Origin: Siminovitchia thermophila
GTDB taxonomy: Bacteria; Bacillota; Bacilli; Bacillales; Bacillaceae_C
Length of the DNA stretch: 64,000 nt
Direction: 5' to 3'
Assembly: GCF_016909185.1 (NCBI RefSeq)
Contig: NZ_JAFBFH010000017.1
Coordinates: 33,509-97,508 of the forward strand
How positions within the stretch are numbered: position 1 is the first letter of the stretch; the number at the start of each line of letters is the position of its first letter. The position numbers and the translations under genes were made by a program. The notes under the pieces were generated by a model. The model made no database searches. It saw only the letters and a program-made list of their open reading frames with translations, and had not been told where the DNA came from. Positions 7,424-16,649 of this stretch are shown here, one piece after another.

Positions 7424-8809
7424 TTACAATCCATATTTTTTTAACCGTCTTAAGTAGGAGGATTGCGTCAATCCCAAAGACTGAGCCGCCTTTCTCGTGG
7501 AAGGATATTTCATTTTCGCTTCTTCAATTAGTCTTTTCTCGATTTTTTCCAAATAATCTGGAAGGCTTTGATTATTTAATTTTCGGATCGAATGGTCCAT
7601 GAACTCTTCATATAAAATTTTATCCGGCAGGTCGGATACCGTGATCGTGTCACCTTTTGCCGTTACAATTAAACGCTCAATCATATTTTCCAGCTCGCGG
7701 ATATTTCCGGGCCAGCTATAATTTTGAAGGTATTCAAGCACCCCTTTGTCCAAGGATGATGTTTTCATATATGTATCATTAAATCGTTTTAAGTAATGAT
7801 AAACCAATGGCGGGATGTCCTCTTTTCGTTCCCGAAGCGCCGGTATTTGGATGGAAATGACATTCAACCGGTAATACAAATCTTCACGGAATCGCTTTTC
7901 CTTAACCATTTTTGGCAGGTCCTGGTTGGTGGCTGCGATGATCCGGATATCGACTTTTTTTAGCTCCGTGCCGCCGACGGGGATAAACGATTTATCTTGA
8001 ACCAATTGAAGTAACTTCGGCTGCAGGGACAAGGGGAGTTCTGCAATTTCATCCAAAAACAATGTCCCGCCATCCGCTTTTTCAACAAGCCCTTTTTTTC
8101 CGCTATGGCTTGCTCCGGTAAAAGCCCCTTTTTTATAGCCGAAAAGTTCTGATTCCAAAAGGTTTTCCGGAATGGCTCCACAGTTGATTTGGACAAAATT
8201 TTTATCTTTTCGCGTGCTATGTTTATGGATTTCACCGGCAATCAAGCTTTTGCCCACACCGGATTCACCCGTTAATAAAATGGTTGCGTCCACAGTGGCC
8301 ACCCTATGCACCAAATCCAGCAATTCCTCGTTGCTCTTGCTGTTTCCGATGATGAGTTGGCTCGTTTTGTCCCGATGCTGATTTTTCTTCATCTCCTGAA
8401 GCTCTTCCCAATACTTTCGCATTAGGGCTTCCGCTTTTTCCAGCTTTAACGAGTTCTTCACCGTTTCGGTAATATCTTTTACTTGAACGAGAATGTACTC
8501 GGCATCGTCTTCTGTAATTTTTACAAGATAACCAGTCGCCAAAAACTGCCGGTCTTTGGAAGTTTGGACTTTTGTCACAGCTTCTTTTTGTTCCAATACG
8601 ATTTTCGTTACGGAGGGAGTGAAAAAACCGTTGTTTTCCAAGTCATTGACATGTCTGCCTATGATTTTTGAACGGGGCGCGCCCATTTGTCTTGTACTTG
8701 TATCATTGCACCATAGTGCCACGCCATTTTTGTCAGCTATAAATATACCATCTTTTAAGTGATTGAATACGCGATGAAAATGTCGATCATTAAAAAAGTA
8801 CTTTTTCAT
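7424..8809 (-). CDS. PAS-domain sigma-54-dependent transcriptional activator (EBP-1)
   Basis: A 461-residue enhancer-binding protein of the RocR type: an N-terminal PAS sensor at about residues 10-110 (LKDGIFIADKNGVALWCND), a short coiled linker, an AAA+ ATPase with Walker A GESGVGKS near 180, the sigma-54-contact loop GAFTGA near 227 and Walker [11 protein letters not shown], then a Fis-type HTH at the C-terminus (TRKAAQSLGLTQSSYLRRLK). It lacks a receiver domain, so the signal is probably a small ligand or partner sensed by the PAS domain. The ATG at 8807-8809 is chosen because GGAGGC lies 6-7 bp upstream; another ATG seven codons earlier has no such site. It sits between aguA and the carbamoylase operon, both with sigma-54 promoters, so it likely drives them. 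Confidence 0.9.
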   Translation of the reverse strand: MKKYFFNDRHFHRVFNHLKDGIFIADKNGVALWCNDTSTRQMGAPRSKIIGRHVNDLENNGFFTPSVTKIVLEQKEAVTKVQTSKDRQFLATGYLVKITEDDAEYILVQVKDITETVKNSLKLEKAEALMRKYWEELQEMKKNQHRDKTSQLIIGNSKSNEELLDLVHRVATVDATILLTGESGVGKSLIAGEIHKHSTRKDKNFVQINCGAIPENLLESELFGYKKGAFTGASHSGKKGLVEKADGGTLFLDEIAELPLSLQPKLLQLVQDKSFIPVGGTELKKVDIRIIAATNQDLPKMVKEKRFREDLYYRLNVISIQIPALRERKEDIPPLVYHYLKRFNDTYMKTSSLDKGVLEYLQNYSWPGNIRELENMIERLIVTAKGDTITVSDLPDKILYEEFMDHSIRKLNNQSLPDYLEKIEKRLIEEAKMKYPSTRKAAQSLGLTQSSYLRRLKKYGL

Positions 8810-8840
8810 AAAAGCGCCTCCTGAATTCATCGAAAATTGA

Positions 8841-8875
8841 TTCGCTTACGCATCGTTTTTATTCACTATCGGTGC
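8841..8875. promoter_or_regulatory. Candidate activator site in the EBP-1/carbamoylase divergent region
   Basis: TTCGCTTACGCATCG and the nearby TTCACTATCGGTGC (inner CAC/GTG inverted repeat) lie 60-95 bp upstream of the sigma-54 promoter at 8937. The first resembles, in reverse, the TTGCTAA-GCGA motif near aguA. Assignment is by position and weak similarity only. Confidence 0.3.
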
Positions 8876-8936
8876 AAATCTATTATATATGACTGGCTTT
8901 CTTAAAAAAAGGATTTATTTTTAAAGGGATTCCTTT

Positions 8937-8952
8937 TGGCACGCTTTTTGCA
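8937..8952 (+). promoter_or_regulatory. Sigma-54 (-24/-12) promoter of the carbamoylase operon
   Basis: TGGCACGCTTTTTGCA matches the consensus TGGCAC-N5-TTGCA with GG-N10-GC spacing. It lies about 28 bp before the start codon at 8981. Confidence 0.9.
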
Positions 8953-8980
8953 TTGATAAATGTAAGTGGGGAGGATGCGT

Positions 8981-10222
8981 ATGGAAAAGACATTATTGAA
9001 AGTGAACAGAGAGCGTTTGCTTGAAACAATAAAAATAAGCTCTTCCATCGGCTCATCCGCACATGGCGGTTTGCACCGTTTGGCACTGTCGGAAGCTGAT
9101 AAGAACATGCGCGACATTTTTGTTGACTGGTTAAAAGCGGAAGGTCTTGCAGTAAGAATAGACGATTTTGGAAACATATATGGAAGAAGAAAAGGAAAAA
9201 AGGATAACGGTCCATCCGTTGCCATCGGATCCCACTTGGACACACAGCCTTGCGGCGGAAAATATGATGGCATCTTAGGTGTTTTAACCGCCTTGGAAGT
9301 GATTCGTGTTCTAAATGAAAACGATATCGAAACGGAATATCCTGTTGAAATTATTAATTTTACGAATGAAGAAGGAGCGCGTTTTGCGCCTCCGATGCTT
9401 GGTTCCGGCGGAATTACCGGGAATTTTACAAAAGACTTTATTTACCACATTAAAGACGATGAAGGAATTTCGTTTGAACAGGCTTTAAAAGATATTGGTT
9501 ATATGGGAGATTCCGAGAATCGGTTAAAAAACATCAAAAATTTTATTGAACTGCATATTGAACAGGGCCCAATTTTACATGAACAAGAAAAAACAATTGG
9601 TGTTGTGCAGGGAATACAGGGCAATGACTGGTACACGGTGAAGGTAGCGGGAAAGACGAACCATGCGGGTCCGACTCCGATGGAAAACAGGCAGGACGCA
9701 CTTGTGGCTGCTTCGAAAATGATTGTAAAGGTGAACGAGATTGCAAATGACATCAAAGGCTTAAAAACAACCGTCGGAAAAATGGATGTGACCCCTAACG
9801 TCACGAATGTTATTCCCGGCGAGGTAGTTTTTACGATTGATATTCGCCATGAGGACAACGAATTGAGGTCCCATGCTTTCGAAAGATTAAAAGAGCAACT
9901 CAGTGCCATTGCGTTAATAAGTAAAGTGGAGTTAACGATTACAACCGATTGGAATTCAGAGACGACCTTATTTGCGCCGGTTGTCAAAGATGCCGTCAAA
10001 GAGGCGGTAACTGAATTAGGTTATTCATCCATGGAACTGTTCAGCGGCCCGGGCCACGATGCGAAATATATGGCAGAAGTGGCGGATACAGGCATGATTT
10101 TTGTCCCCAGTGTTGACGGAATCAGCCATAATGAGCAGGAGCTGACATTGGATGATGATATTGAAAAAGGGGCAAATGTCCTTTTATATGTTGTTCAGAA
10201 GCTGGCAGGCACTAAGAAATAA
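8981..10222 (+). CDS. M20-family Zn-dependent carbamoylase/amidase (N-carbamoyl-amino acid hydrolase or allantoate amidohydrolase type)
   Basis: A 413-residue metallo-amidase of the hydantoinase/carbamoylase group. The di-metal ligands are visible in GSHLDTQPCGGKYDG, in the FTNEEGARFAPPMLGSG segment, in FIELHIEQGP and in the C-terminal SHNEQE. The lid/dimerisation domain with GKTNHAGPTPM is in the middle. Known members cleave N-carbamoyl groups from amino acids, beta-ureidopropionate or allantoate. Here the gene stands beside agmatine deiminase and heads an operon with an aminotransferase and an aldehyde dehydrogenase, so cleavage of N-carbamoylputrescine to putrescine is proposed (inference). 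The ATG at 8981 is used because GGGGAGG lies 6 bp before it. Transcription is very likely sigma-54 dependent. Confidence 0.87.
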   Translation: MEKTLLKVNRERLLETIKISSSIGSSAHGGLHRLALSEADKNMRDIFVDWLKAEGLAVRIDDFGNIYGRRKGKKDNGPSVAIGSHLDTQPCGGKYDGILGVLTALEVIRVLNENDIETEYPVEIINFTNEEGARFAPPMLGSGGITGNFTKDFIYHIKDDEGISFEQALKDIGYMGDSENRLKNIKNFIELHIEQGPILHEQEKTIGVVQGIQGNDWYTVKVAGKTNHAGPTPMENRQDALVAASKMIVKVNEIANDIKGLKTTVGKMDVTPNVTNVIPGEVVFTIDIRHEDNELRSHAFERLKEQLSAIALISKVELTITTDWNSETTLFAPVVKDAVKEAVTELGYSSMELFSGPGHDAKYMAEVADTGMIFVPSVDGISHNEQELTLDDDIEKGANVLLYVVQKLAGTKK

Positions 10223-10251
10223 AGAAAATTTAAAATAAGGAGAGATTTTAC

Positions 10252-11625
10252 ATGAGCCAACAAACTGAAACATTATTTAATGAGTTGTCATCACTTGACA
10301 AAAAGCACATTCTTCATCCGTCCACCAATCCAAAGTTGCAGTCAGAAACCGGTCCGAAATTGATTTTTACAAGTGGCGAGGGCATCTACTTAAAAGACAT
10401 GCGAGGCAAAACATACATTGACGGGGTTTCCATGCTGTGGAACGTGAACCTGGGCCATGGTGTGAAGGAATTGGCCGAAGCATCATATGAACAAATGATA
10501 AAAGCCGCCTACACTACCACTTTCTACGGTTATTCGAATGAAGCGTCCGTGCGCTTGGCCGAAAAGATTGCCGAAGTTTCGCCCGGCGACTTAAATACGA
10601 TTTTCTATACTTCCGGCGGCTCTGAGTCCAATGATACTGCATTTAAATTGTCACGATTTTACTGGGATTTAAAAGGCAAAAAAGACAAGAAAATCATTAT
10701 TTCTTTGAAAAGAGGCTATCACGGTGTTACGGTTGCGACGCAAAGAGCGACTGGCATCGAGGCTTACCGTGAATTTTCCGGATCAAAGGACCCTAATATT
10801 GTAAACGCGAAGCCGCATTTGACTGAATGTGAGCTCGGAGATAAGAGTCATCCTGAATATGAAGGTTCCATCAGAAGCATCATTGAAAAAGAGGGCGCTG
10901 ATAAAATTGCGGCTGTCATCGTAGAGCCGATTCAAGGTGCCGGAGGAGTCCACGTGCCGCCTGAAGGTTATTTACAAGCTGTTCGCAAGCTTTGTGACGA
11001 ATTCAATATTCATATGATTGCTGACGAAGTCATCTGCGGATTCGGAAGAACAGGAAAAATGTTCGGTGTGGACCATTGGGACGTCGTTCCTGACTTCATG
11101 TCGATCGCAAAAGGGATGACAAGCGGATATGCGCAACTTGGTGGAGTGCTCATGACAGAAGAAATCAGAGACGCATTCAACACATTCGACGGAATGCTCG
11201 CGCATGGATTTACGTACAGCGGACATCCTACAGCATGTGCTGTCGGGTTGAAAAACATCGAAATTCTCGAACGGGACGGCCTGATTGAAAACGCAAGAGT
11301 CATGGGAGATGAGTTGAAAAAAGGGCTCGACTATTTGGAAGACAAATATGCATTTGTCGGAAACACGAGATCTAGAGGTCTTCTTGCCGGATTCGATTTG
11401 ATGGAAGATCCAGAAGCGGGAAAACCGTTTGCCGGATCGATCAAAGCTGCCGCGACTGTTGTGGAAGAGTCCTATAAACGTGAACTGTTAATCAGACCAT
11501 TTGATTTCACGCCTGGCATGAACATCGTGGCGATTGCACCGCCGCTCATCGTACAAAAAGACGAAGTGGAAAAGATCATTGCCATTGTCGATGATGCAAT
11601 CGGCGCCTTCGCAAAAACGATTTAA
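10252..11625 (+). CDS. Class III omega-aminotransferase, putrescine/diamine type (first copy)
   Basis: A 457-residue PLP aminotransferase with WNVNLGHGV near residue 63, YTSGGSESNDTAFKL, the Asp in IADEVICGFGRTG and the PLP lysine in SIAKGMTSGYAQLGG. It closely resembles the second copy at 30240, and both look like putrescine:pyruvate or omega-amino acid aminotransferases. It begins 29 bp after the carbamoylase gene behind AAGGAGAG, so it is in the same operon. The expected role is deamination of putrescine to 4-aminobutanal, with pyruvate or 2-oxoglutarate as acceptor. Substrate assignment is from context; GABA or beta-alanine are alternatives. The downstream dehydrogenase gene follows after a repeat-bearing 230-bp gap. 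Confidence 0.82.
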   Translation: MSQQTETLFNELSSLDKKHILHPSTNPKLQSETGPKLIFTSGEGIYLKDMRGKTYIDGVSMLWNVNLGHGVKELAEASYEQMIKAAYTTTFYGYSNEASVRLAEKIAEVSPGDLNTIFYTSGGSESNDTAFKLSRFYWDLKGKKDKKIIISLKRGYHGVTVATQRATGIEAYREFSGSKDPNIVNAKPHLTECELGDKSHPEYEGSIRSIIEKEGADKIAAVIVEPIQGAGGVHVPPEGYLQAVRKLCDEFNIHMIADEVICGFGRTGKMFGVDHWDVVPDFMSIAKGMTSGYAQLGGVLMTEEIRDAFNTFDGMLAHGFTYSGHPTACAVGLKNIEILERDGLIENARVMGDELKKGLDYLEDKYAFVGNTRSRGLLAGFDLMEDPEAGKPFAGSIKAAATVVEESYKRELLIRPFDFTPGMNIVAIAPPLIVQKDEVEKIIAIVDDAIGAFAKTI

Positions 11626-11629
11626 GAAG

Positions 11630-11800
11630 AAAAGCGGAAGCGCTCGACCAGCGACGTACGGACTGGAGAGCCTCAGACGAGATAAAGGAAACACGGCGAC
11701 GAAGGAGCCGATGTTGACTTATCGTAGGAGGAGGCTCGAAGTCAGCTAGTCGCTGAGCGCTGAAGCTGGACAAAAAGAAAAGCGTAAGCGCTCGACTACC
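11630..11800. repeat. Bacillaceae-type dispersed repeat (GCGGAAGCGC element) with a partial second copy
   Basis: The block starts with AAAAGCGGAAGCGCTCG, contains GATGTTGACTTATCG and ends with GCGCTGAAGCTGGACA; its ends are complementary (AGCGGAAGCGCT / AGCGCTGAAGCT-like). The opening segment recurs at about 11777 as AAAAGCGTAAGCGCTCGAC. I recognise it as a common intergenic palindromic repeat of Bacillus and Geobacillus genomes. Here it sits inside an apparent operon, between aminotransferase and dehydrogenase. Confidence 0.65.
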
Positions 11801-11858
11801 GATGTACTAGAATCATTGCTGGACCAACCAGCCACTTTTTCCAAGTGAGGGGATGAAA

Positions 11859-13349
11859 ATGATGAAAACTGGTGAAACTTTGAAACTTCATCCAAAAGTT
11901 AGAGATTTTTTAAAGGAAGAAAAGAAGAAACTATTTATCGATGGCGGCTGGCATGAATCGGCGGATGGCCAAACGTTTGAAACAATTAACCCTGCAACAG
12001 GGGAAGTGTTGGCTCACGTCCATGAAGCCCGTGAAAAAGATATTGATAGAGCGGTTGAGGCTGCTGTAAAAGCATTCGAAGAAGGAAGCTGGTCGAAAAT
12101 CAGCGCATCGGATCGTTCTAAATTGATGCATAAATTGGCTGATTTAATGGAAAGGGATTTTGAAATCCTCGCCCAGTTGGACACATTGGATAATGGTAAA
12201 CCGATTCAGGAGATGAGAAACGCCGATTTGCCTGGAGCGATTGATCAGCTCAGGTATTTTGCGGGCTGGGCGACGAAAATGACCGGTCAAACGATTCCGG
12301 TTTCCAAATCATTTTTTAATTATACCCGCCATGAGCCAGTGGGTGTGGTCGGCCAGATTATTCCGTGGAATTTTCCGATTATGATGGCATTGTGGAAAAT
12401 TGCTCCGGCGCTTGCGACGGGTTGTACGATCATCTTGAAACCGGCGGAACAGACGCCGCTATCGGCGCTTTATTTGGGCAAACTTATTGAGGAAGCGGAA
12501 TTTCCAAAGGGCGTTATCAATATCGTTCCTGGATTTGGAAAGTCAGCAGGCGATGCGCTGGTTAAGCATCCAAAGGTGAACAAGATTGCTTTCACTGGCT
12601 CTACCGGTGTTGGCAAGGCGATTATGAAAGAGGCCGCGAACACAATGAAGCGTGTAACACTTGAGCTTGGCGGCAAATCGCCGAACATCATCTTGCCTGA
12701 TGCCGATTTGGATAAAGCGATCCCTGGGGTATTCAGCGGAATTATGGCCAATCAGGGGGAGGTATGCTGTGCCGGTTCAAGAGCATACATTCCTGAGCAT
12801 ATGTACGATGAGGTCATGGCAAGGCTTGCCGATTATGCTAAAAATGTAAAGTTGGGAAATGGTTTGTCAGAAGATACAGAAATGGGTCCGCTTGTTTCTA
12901 AAAGGCAGCAAGACATCGTCACTTCTTATATTCAAAAAGGCATTGAAGAAGGGGCCAATCTTTTGGCCGGCGGAGAAACATTCGATAAAGGCTATTTCGT
13001 TGCCCCGACTGTTTTTTCTCAAGTTGAAGAGCATATGACAATTGCGCAGGAAGAAATTTTTGGGCCTGTCGTCGCTTGTATGCCATATAAAACAATTGAT
13101 GAAGTGATTGAACGGGCGAATAACAGCCCTTACGGACTTGGAGCGGGATTGTGGACGGAAAACCTGAAAAATGCCCACGTTGTAGCCGATAAATTAAAGG
13201 CAGGGTCGGTTTGGGTCAACTGCTACAATCTTACAAACGCGGCCGTTCCGTTTGGAGGTTATAAGCAGTCTGGTATTGGACGTGAAATGGGCTCTTATGC
13301 GCTAGAAAATTATACAGAAGTGAAAAGTGTGTGGATTAACTTAGAATAA
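11859..13349 (+). CDS. NAD(P)-dependent aldehyde dehydrogenase (aminobutyraldehyde/betaine aldehyde type)
   Basis: A full-length ALDH of about 496 residues. The NAD-binding segment PWNFPIMMALWKIAPALATG, FTGSTGVGK, the general-base Glu in LELGGKSPN and the nucleophile Cys in NQGEVCCAGSR are all present, as is the C-terminal PFGGYKQSGIGRE. The sequence resembles PuuC/KauB and class 1/2 aldehyde dehydrogenases that oxidise 4-aminobutanal to GABA, which fits the upstream aminotransferase. Three in-frame ATGs are close together (11853, 11859, 11862). GAGGGG ends at 11852, so 11859 or 11862 is preferred. A strong hairpin lies just after the stop. Confidence 0.87.
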   Translation: MMKTGETLKLHPKVRDFLKEEKKKLFIDGGWHESADGQTFETINPATGEVLAHVHEAREKDIDRAVEAAVKAFEEGSWSKISASDRSKLMHKLADLMERDFEILAQLDTLDNGKPIQEMRNADLPGAIDQLRYFAGWATKMTGQTIPVSKSFFNYTRHEPVGVVGQIIPWNFPIMMALWKIAPALATGCTIILKPAEQTPLSALYLGKLIEEAEFPKGVINIVPGFGKSAGDALVKHPKVNKIAFTGSTGVGKAIMKEAANTMKRVTLELGGKSPNIILPDADLDKAIPGVFSGIMANQGEVCCAGSRAYIPEHMYDEVMARLADYAKNVKLGNGLSEDTEMGPLVSKRQQDIVTSYIQKGIEEGANLLAGGETFDKGYFVAPTVFSQVEEHMTIAQEEIFGPVVACMPYKTIDEVIERANNSPYGLGAGLWTENLKNAHVVADKLKAGSVWVNCYNLTNAAVPFGGYKQSGIGREMGSYALENYTEVKSVWINLE

Positions 13350-13391
13350 CGGGATTTGGCCTGGCAACTTTCGCCAGGCAAGACTCCCGTG
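13350..13391 (+). promoter_or_regulatory. Strong intercistronic hairpin between aldehyde dehydrogenase and permease genes
   Basis: GCCTGGC / GCCAGGC (7-bp stem, 7-base loop) is extended by ACGGGA / TCCCGT outside. No T-run follows, so it is more likely an RNA-stabilising or attenuating stem than a full terminator. Confidence 0.6.
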
Positions 13392-13481
13392 CCAAAAGCG
13401 GGGAATTGCCCACATCGTGAAAACGCATTCGCGTCGTGTCGCCCTTCTCTAGACATAAAACTTGCGAGGTATGAAACTTGT

Positions 13482-14819
13482 ATGGAACAAACCAATCAAA
13501 TTGAAAGAAAACTAAAGTTAATGCATGTTGTTGCCATAGGACTTGCGTACATGTCACCAATGGCGGTGTTTGATACATTCGGCATCGCTTCCGATATATC
13601 CTCCGGCCATGTGCCAGCCGCCTATATCGTTGTATTTGTTGCCATTTTGTTCACGGCGCTCAGTTATGGAAAGCTTGTCAGGCAATTTCCCAGCGCGGGC
13701 TCTGTCTATACGTATACGAGAAATGTGATCAATCCTTATTTGGGTGTTATTGTTGGTTGGGTCACATTTATTGCCTATATAGCGCTTCCGATGATTAATG
13801 CTTTGCTTGCTGATATTTATTTATCAGCCGGATTTCCGGAAGTTCCAGGTTGGCTTTGGGTTGTTGGCCTGATCGCTATCATCACCTTCTTAAATATTTT
13901 CGGTGTAAAAATTGCTGCTTCGGTCAATATGCTTCTTGTTATTTTCCAGGCGTTGGTTGGGGTGATCTTTGCGTACCTTACGATTCGTTCAATCGTGAAA
14001 GGGCCGGAGAGTTTTATCCCGATCGGTGACATTTTCCCTTCCGGGGGTGAGGTGCCAGAATTATTTGGGGCGGCAGCATTATTGGCTCTCTCGTTTATCG
14101 GGTTTGATGCAATCACAACCTTGTCGGAAGATACAATAAATCCGAAAAAGACCATTCCGAAAGCGATTCTTCTCGTAGCTGGAATTGGCGGCGTTTTCTT
14201 TTTCACTGTCACTTATTTTATGCAGTCTCTGTTTCCTGACGTTTCCATTTTTAAGGATATTGAAGGAGCTTCCCCAGAAATTGCCGTGATCATTGGTGGA
14301 AATTTATTTTTGTCCTTTTTCTTGTCGGGAGCATTGTTCTCTGTCTTTGCTTCGGGTTTAGCCGCACAGCTTAGTGCATCAAGACTTCTTTATGCGATGG
14401 GAAGGGACGGGGTGCTTCCGAAGCGCTTTTTTGGATACTTGCATCCGAAATTTAATTCTCCTGTGGCTAACATTCTGCTTATCGGAGTTTTGTCTACTTC
14501 GGCCATTTTCCTTAGCTTAGAAGCGGCTACTTCTCTGATCAATGTCGGGGCGTTTACGGCGTTTTCATTCGTGAACCTTTGTGTGATCATTTCTTTTTTC
14601 AAACACAAAGGTCCTCGTTCATTTGGTTTTACTGTAAGTAGTCTTCTTTTTCCACTCATCGGCTTGGCATTTGTTGTTTACCTATGGATCAGTCTTGATA
14701 TCTTTTCCATTATAGCAGGCCTTATATGGGCGCTGTTGGGAACCATTTACTTAGCGTTTACGACGAATTTCTTTAAAAAGGAGCCTCCTCAGATTGCTTT
14801 TGATGAATTGGAAGCCTAG
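13482..14819 (+). CDS. APC-family amino acid/polyamine permease (PuuP-like, first copy)
   Basis: A 445-residue permease with about 12 hydrophobic segments. The APC signature region GLAYMSPMAVFDTFGIAS is in the first membrane helix, and FIGFDAITTLSEDT is the conserved TM6 to loop segment. A paralog lies at 33878. It is proposed to import putrescine, agmatine or GABA at the plasma membrane, given the operon. The ATG at 13482 is chosen because the membrane domain begins about 14 residues later, although the frame is open further upstream; GCGAGGT lies 11 bp before it. Transport direction and substrate are inferred. Confidence 0.82.
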   Translation: MEQTNQIERKLKLMHVVAIGLAYMSPMAVFDTFGIASDISSGHVPAAYIVVFVAILFTALSYGKLVRQFPSAGSVYTYTRNVINPYLGVIVGWVTFIAYIALPMINALLADIYLSAGFPEVPGWLWVVGLIAIITFLNIFGVKIAASVNMLLVIFQALVGVIFAYLTIRSIVKGPESFIPIGDIFPSGGEVPELFGAAALLALSFIGFDAITTLSEDTINPKKTIPKAILLVAGIGGVFFFTVTYFMQSLFPDVSIFKDIEGASPEIAVIIGGNLFLSFFLSGALFSVFASGLAAQLSASRLLYAMGRDGVLPKRFFGYLHPKFNSPVANILLIGVLSTSAIFLSLEAATSLINVGAFTAFSFVNLCVIISFFKHKGPRSFGFTVSSLLFPLIGLAFVVYLWISLDIFSIIAGLIWALLGTIYLAFTTNFFKKEPPQIAFDELEA

Positions 14820-14998
14820 TTCTCTCTCATGACTTGTCTATGATAGCTGGGTGATAATGGGGAAAGCTGAACAGTAGCGGGAAGCAAAAAATGAACAGGT
14901 ATTCGTGAAGGAACTTTCAATATAAAGGTAGAGTAAAGTTGTATATGAACGGCCCGATGCATAAAACGGTTTTTTGAATGTGGCGCTTTTTATAAATC
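14820..14998. other. Gap after the first permease gene, nothing recognised
   Basis: No ORF, repeat or promoter element was recognised before the terminator that follows. Confidence 0.4.
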
Positions 14999-15034
14999 AA
15001 GCCTGAGTCCAAAATAGGGGTTCAGGCTTATTTT
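14999..15034 (+). terminator. Rho-independent terminator after the carbamoylase-permease operon
   Basis: AAGCCTGA / TTCAGGCTT stem with a short inner extension, followed by ATTTTC. Confidence 0.7.
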
Positions 15035-15054
15035 CGGTTGCGTCTGCCAAAAAT

Positions 15055-15132
15055 CATGCAAAAAAGAAAAGGTTATGCAATGGTGAATACAACAGCTTCA
15101 TTTTGCTGATGTAAACGTTGCTAATTAGCGTT
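15055..15132. promoter_or_regulatory. Candidate activator sites upstream of the nhaC operon
   Basis: ATGCAA is repeated at about 15055 and in GGTTATGCAATGG near 15071, resembling the TATGCATAA motif near the other sigma-54 promoters. The palindrome GCTAATTAGC (15120-15129, within TTGCTAATTAGCG) lies just upstream of the -24 element. Confidence 0.4.
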
Positions 15133-15140
15133 CACAAGCT

Positions 15141-15156
15141 TGGCATAAAAATTGCA
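15141..15156 (+). promoter_or_regulatory. Sigma-54 (-24/-12) promoter of the nhaC-potD-oxidase operon
   Basis: TGGCATAAAAATTGCA with exact GG-N10-GC spacing, 40 bp before the nhaC start. Confidence 0.88.
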
Positions 15157-15196
15157 ATCAAATATGATAGCGCTTTATCCATCAGGAGGTTACTAA

Positions 15197-16642
15197 ATGA
15201 AGACATATAATGAAGAAAAATCAACAGTAAAAACACCCACTTTATTTGTTGCGCTTATTCCCATTGCATTCATGATAATAGCCCTGTTTGTCGGGATATT
15301 TATTTACGAGGCCGATCCGCATATTCCCCTTTTGCTTAGTGCGGGTGTCGCTTCCATCGTCGCTTTGGGGCTCGGTTATAAGTGGAAGGATATTGAAAAT
15401 GGCATGCTTGATGCTGTCAGAATGGCTCTTCAAGCTATTGTGATCTTAATGGTTATCGGAGCCATTATCGGGTCATGGATTGCTGGCGGTATTGTTCCCA
15501 CGATGATTTATTACGGTCTTGATATTTTGGCTCCGGGTTATTTTCTTGTTGCCGCTTGCGCCATTTCCTGTATTGTATCCATTGCATCAGGCAATGCTTG
15601 GACTGCCGCCGGGACGATTGGAATCGCCATTATGGGAATCGGCCACGGTCTCGGAATGAATCCGGCAATGGTCGCGGGAGCAGTCATCTCAGGTGTATAT
15701 TTTGGCGATAAAATTTCCCCGTTATCCGAAACAACGAATTTGGCTCCGGGGATTGTCGGAGCGGAGCTATTTGAACATATTAGGCATATGCTTTATACGA
15801 CTGTACCGGCTCTTGTCATTTCACTCATTATTTATGCGGTTATGGGCTTGAAATTTGCCGGAAAGGGTTCCAAGATTTCCGAGGTTGGTCTTCTTCAATC
15901 CCAACTCGCGGACATATTCACGATTTCCCCGTGGTTATTGCTCGGACCGGTATTCATTATTTTTATGATGATCATGAAAATCCCTGCTTTGCCTGGATTG
16001 ACGATAGGCGCGCTGATCGGAACATTTTGTGCCATAGTTGTCCAAAAGGTGCCTGTAGGCGATGCCATCGGCATTTTGTATTACGGCTATTCTATTGAAA
16101 CGAATATCAAAGTAGTAGACACTCTTCTCAATAACGGCGGTATTGAATCTGTTTTGTATACGGTTTCACTTATCATTATTGCGATGTGTTTCGGAGGTGT
16201 CCTTGAAAAAACAAAGATATTCGAAACAATTGTTCATAGTTTACTAAAATTGGCGAAGAAAACGGGAAGTTTAATTGCGACAACTGTCGCAACATGTATT
16301 TCCGCCAATATTGTCGGATGTGATCAATACTTGTCAATCATCGTGCCGGGGCGCATGTATGCAGCAGAATATGAGAAAAGGGGATTGAAATCCAAAAATT
16401 TATCGAGGACACTTGAAGATGCGGGAACAATGACTTCTCCGCTCGTTCCTTGGAATACGTGTGGCGCTTTTATGGCAACGACATTAGGAGTCGCGACATT
16501 GAGTTATTTGCCATTTGCGTTTTTATGTTTGCTTAGTCCGCTTATTGCCATCCTATATGGAATGATCGGATTCAAAATTGAATATAAAGATGAGGTTGCA
16601 GCAAAGAAAGCTCTTAAAAGTAAAGCAAATGCCGCAGGCTAA
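15197..16642 (+). CDS. nhaC: NhaC-family Na+/H+ antiporter or related exchanger
   Basis: A 481-residue polytopic membrane protein of the NhaC/ion transporter superfamily, with about 11-12 hydrophobic segments and conserved blocks GDKISPLSETTNLAP, NIVGCDQYLSIIVPGRMY and TSPLVPWNTCGAFMATTLG. Classical members exchange Na+ for protons, and relatives exchange organic ions such as malate/lactate or tyrosine/tyramine. It leads a sigma-54 operon whose other members are a PotD lipoprotein and amine-oxidising enzymes, so either pH/Na+ homeostasis during amine breakdown or direct transport of an amine or product is possible. AGGAGG lies 7 bp before the ATG. Confidence 0.8.
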   Translation: MKTYNEEKSTVKTPTLFVALIPIAFMIIALFVGIFIYEADPHIPLLLSAGVASIVALGLGYKWKDIENGMLDAVRMALQAIVILMVIGAIIGSWIAGGIVPTMIYYGLDILAPGYFLVAACAISCIVSIASGNAWTAAGTIGIAIMGIGHGLGMNPAMVAGAVISGVYFGDKISPLSETTNLAPGIVGAELFEHIRHMLYTTVPALVISLIIYAVMGLKFAGKGSKISEVGLLQSQLADIFTISPWLLLGPVFIIFMMIMKIPALPGLTIGALIGTFCAIVVQKVPVGDAIGILYYGYSIETNIKVVDTLLNNGGIESVLYTVSLIIIAMCFGGVLEKTKIFETIVHSLLKLAKKTGSLIATTVATCISANIVGCDQYLSIIVPGRMYAAEYEKRGLKSKNLSRTLEDAGTMTSPLVPWNTCGAFMATTLGVATLSYLPFAFLCLLSPLIAILYGMIGFKIEYKDEVAAKKALKSKANAAG

Positions 16643-16649
16643 AAACGAT

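Noticed and set aside
14980..15000. Another -24/-12 site (GTGGCGCTTTTTATAAATC)
   Set aside because: TGGC is present, but the GC of the -12 element is missing at the required spacing.
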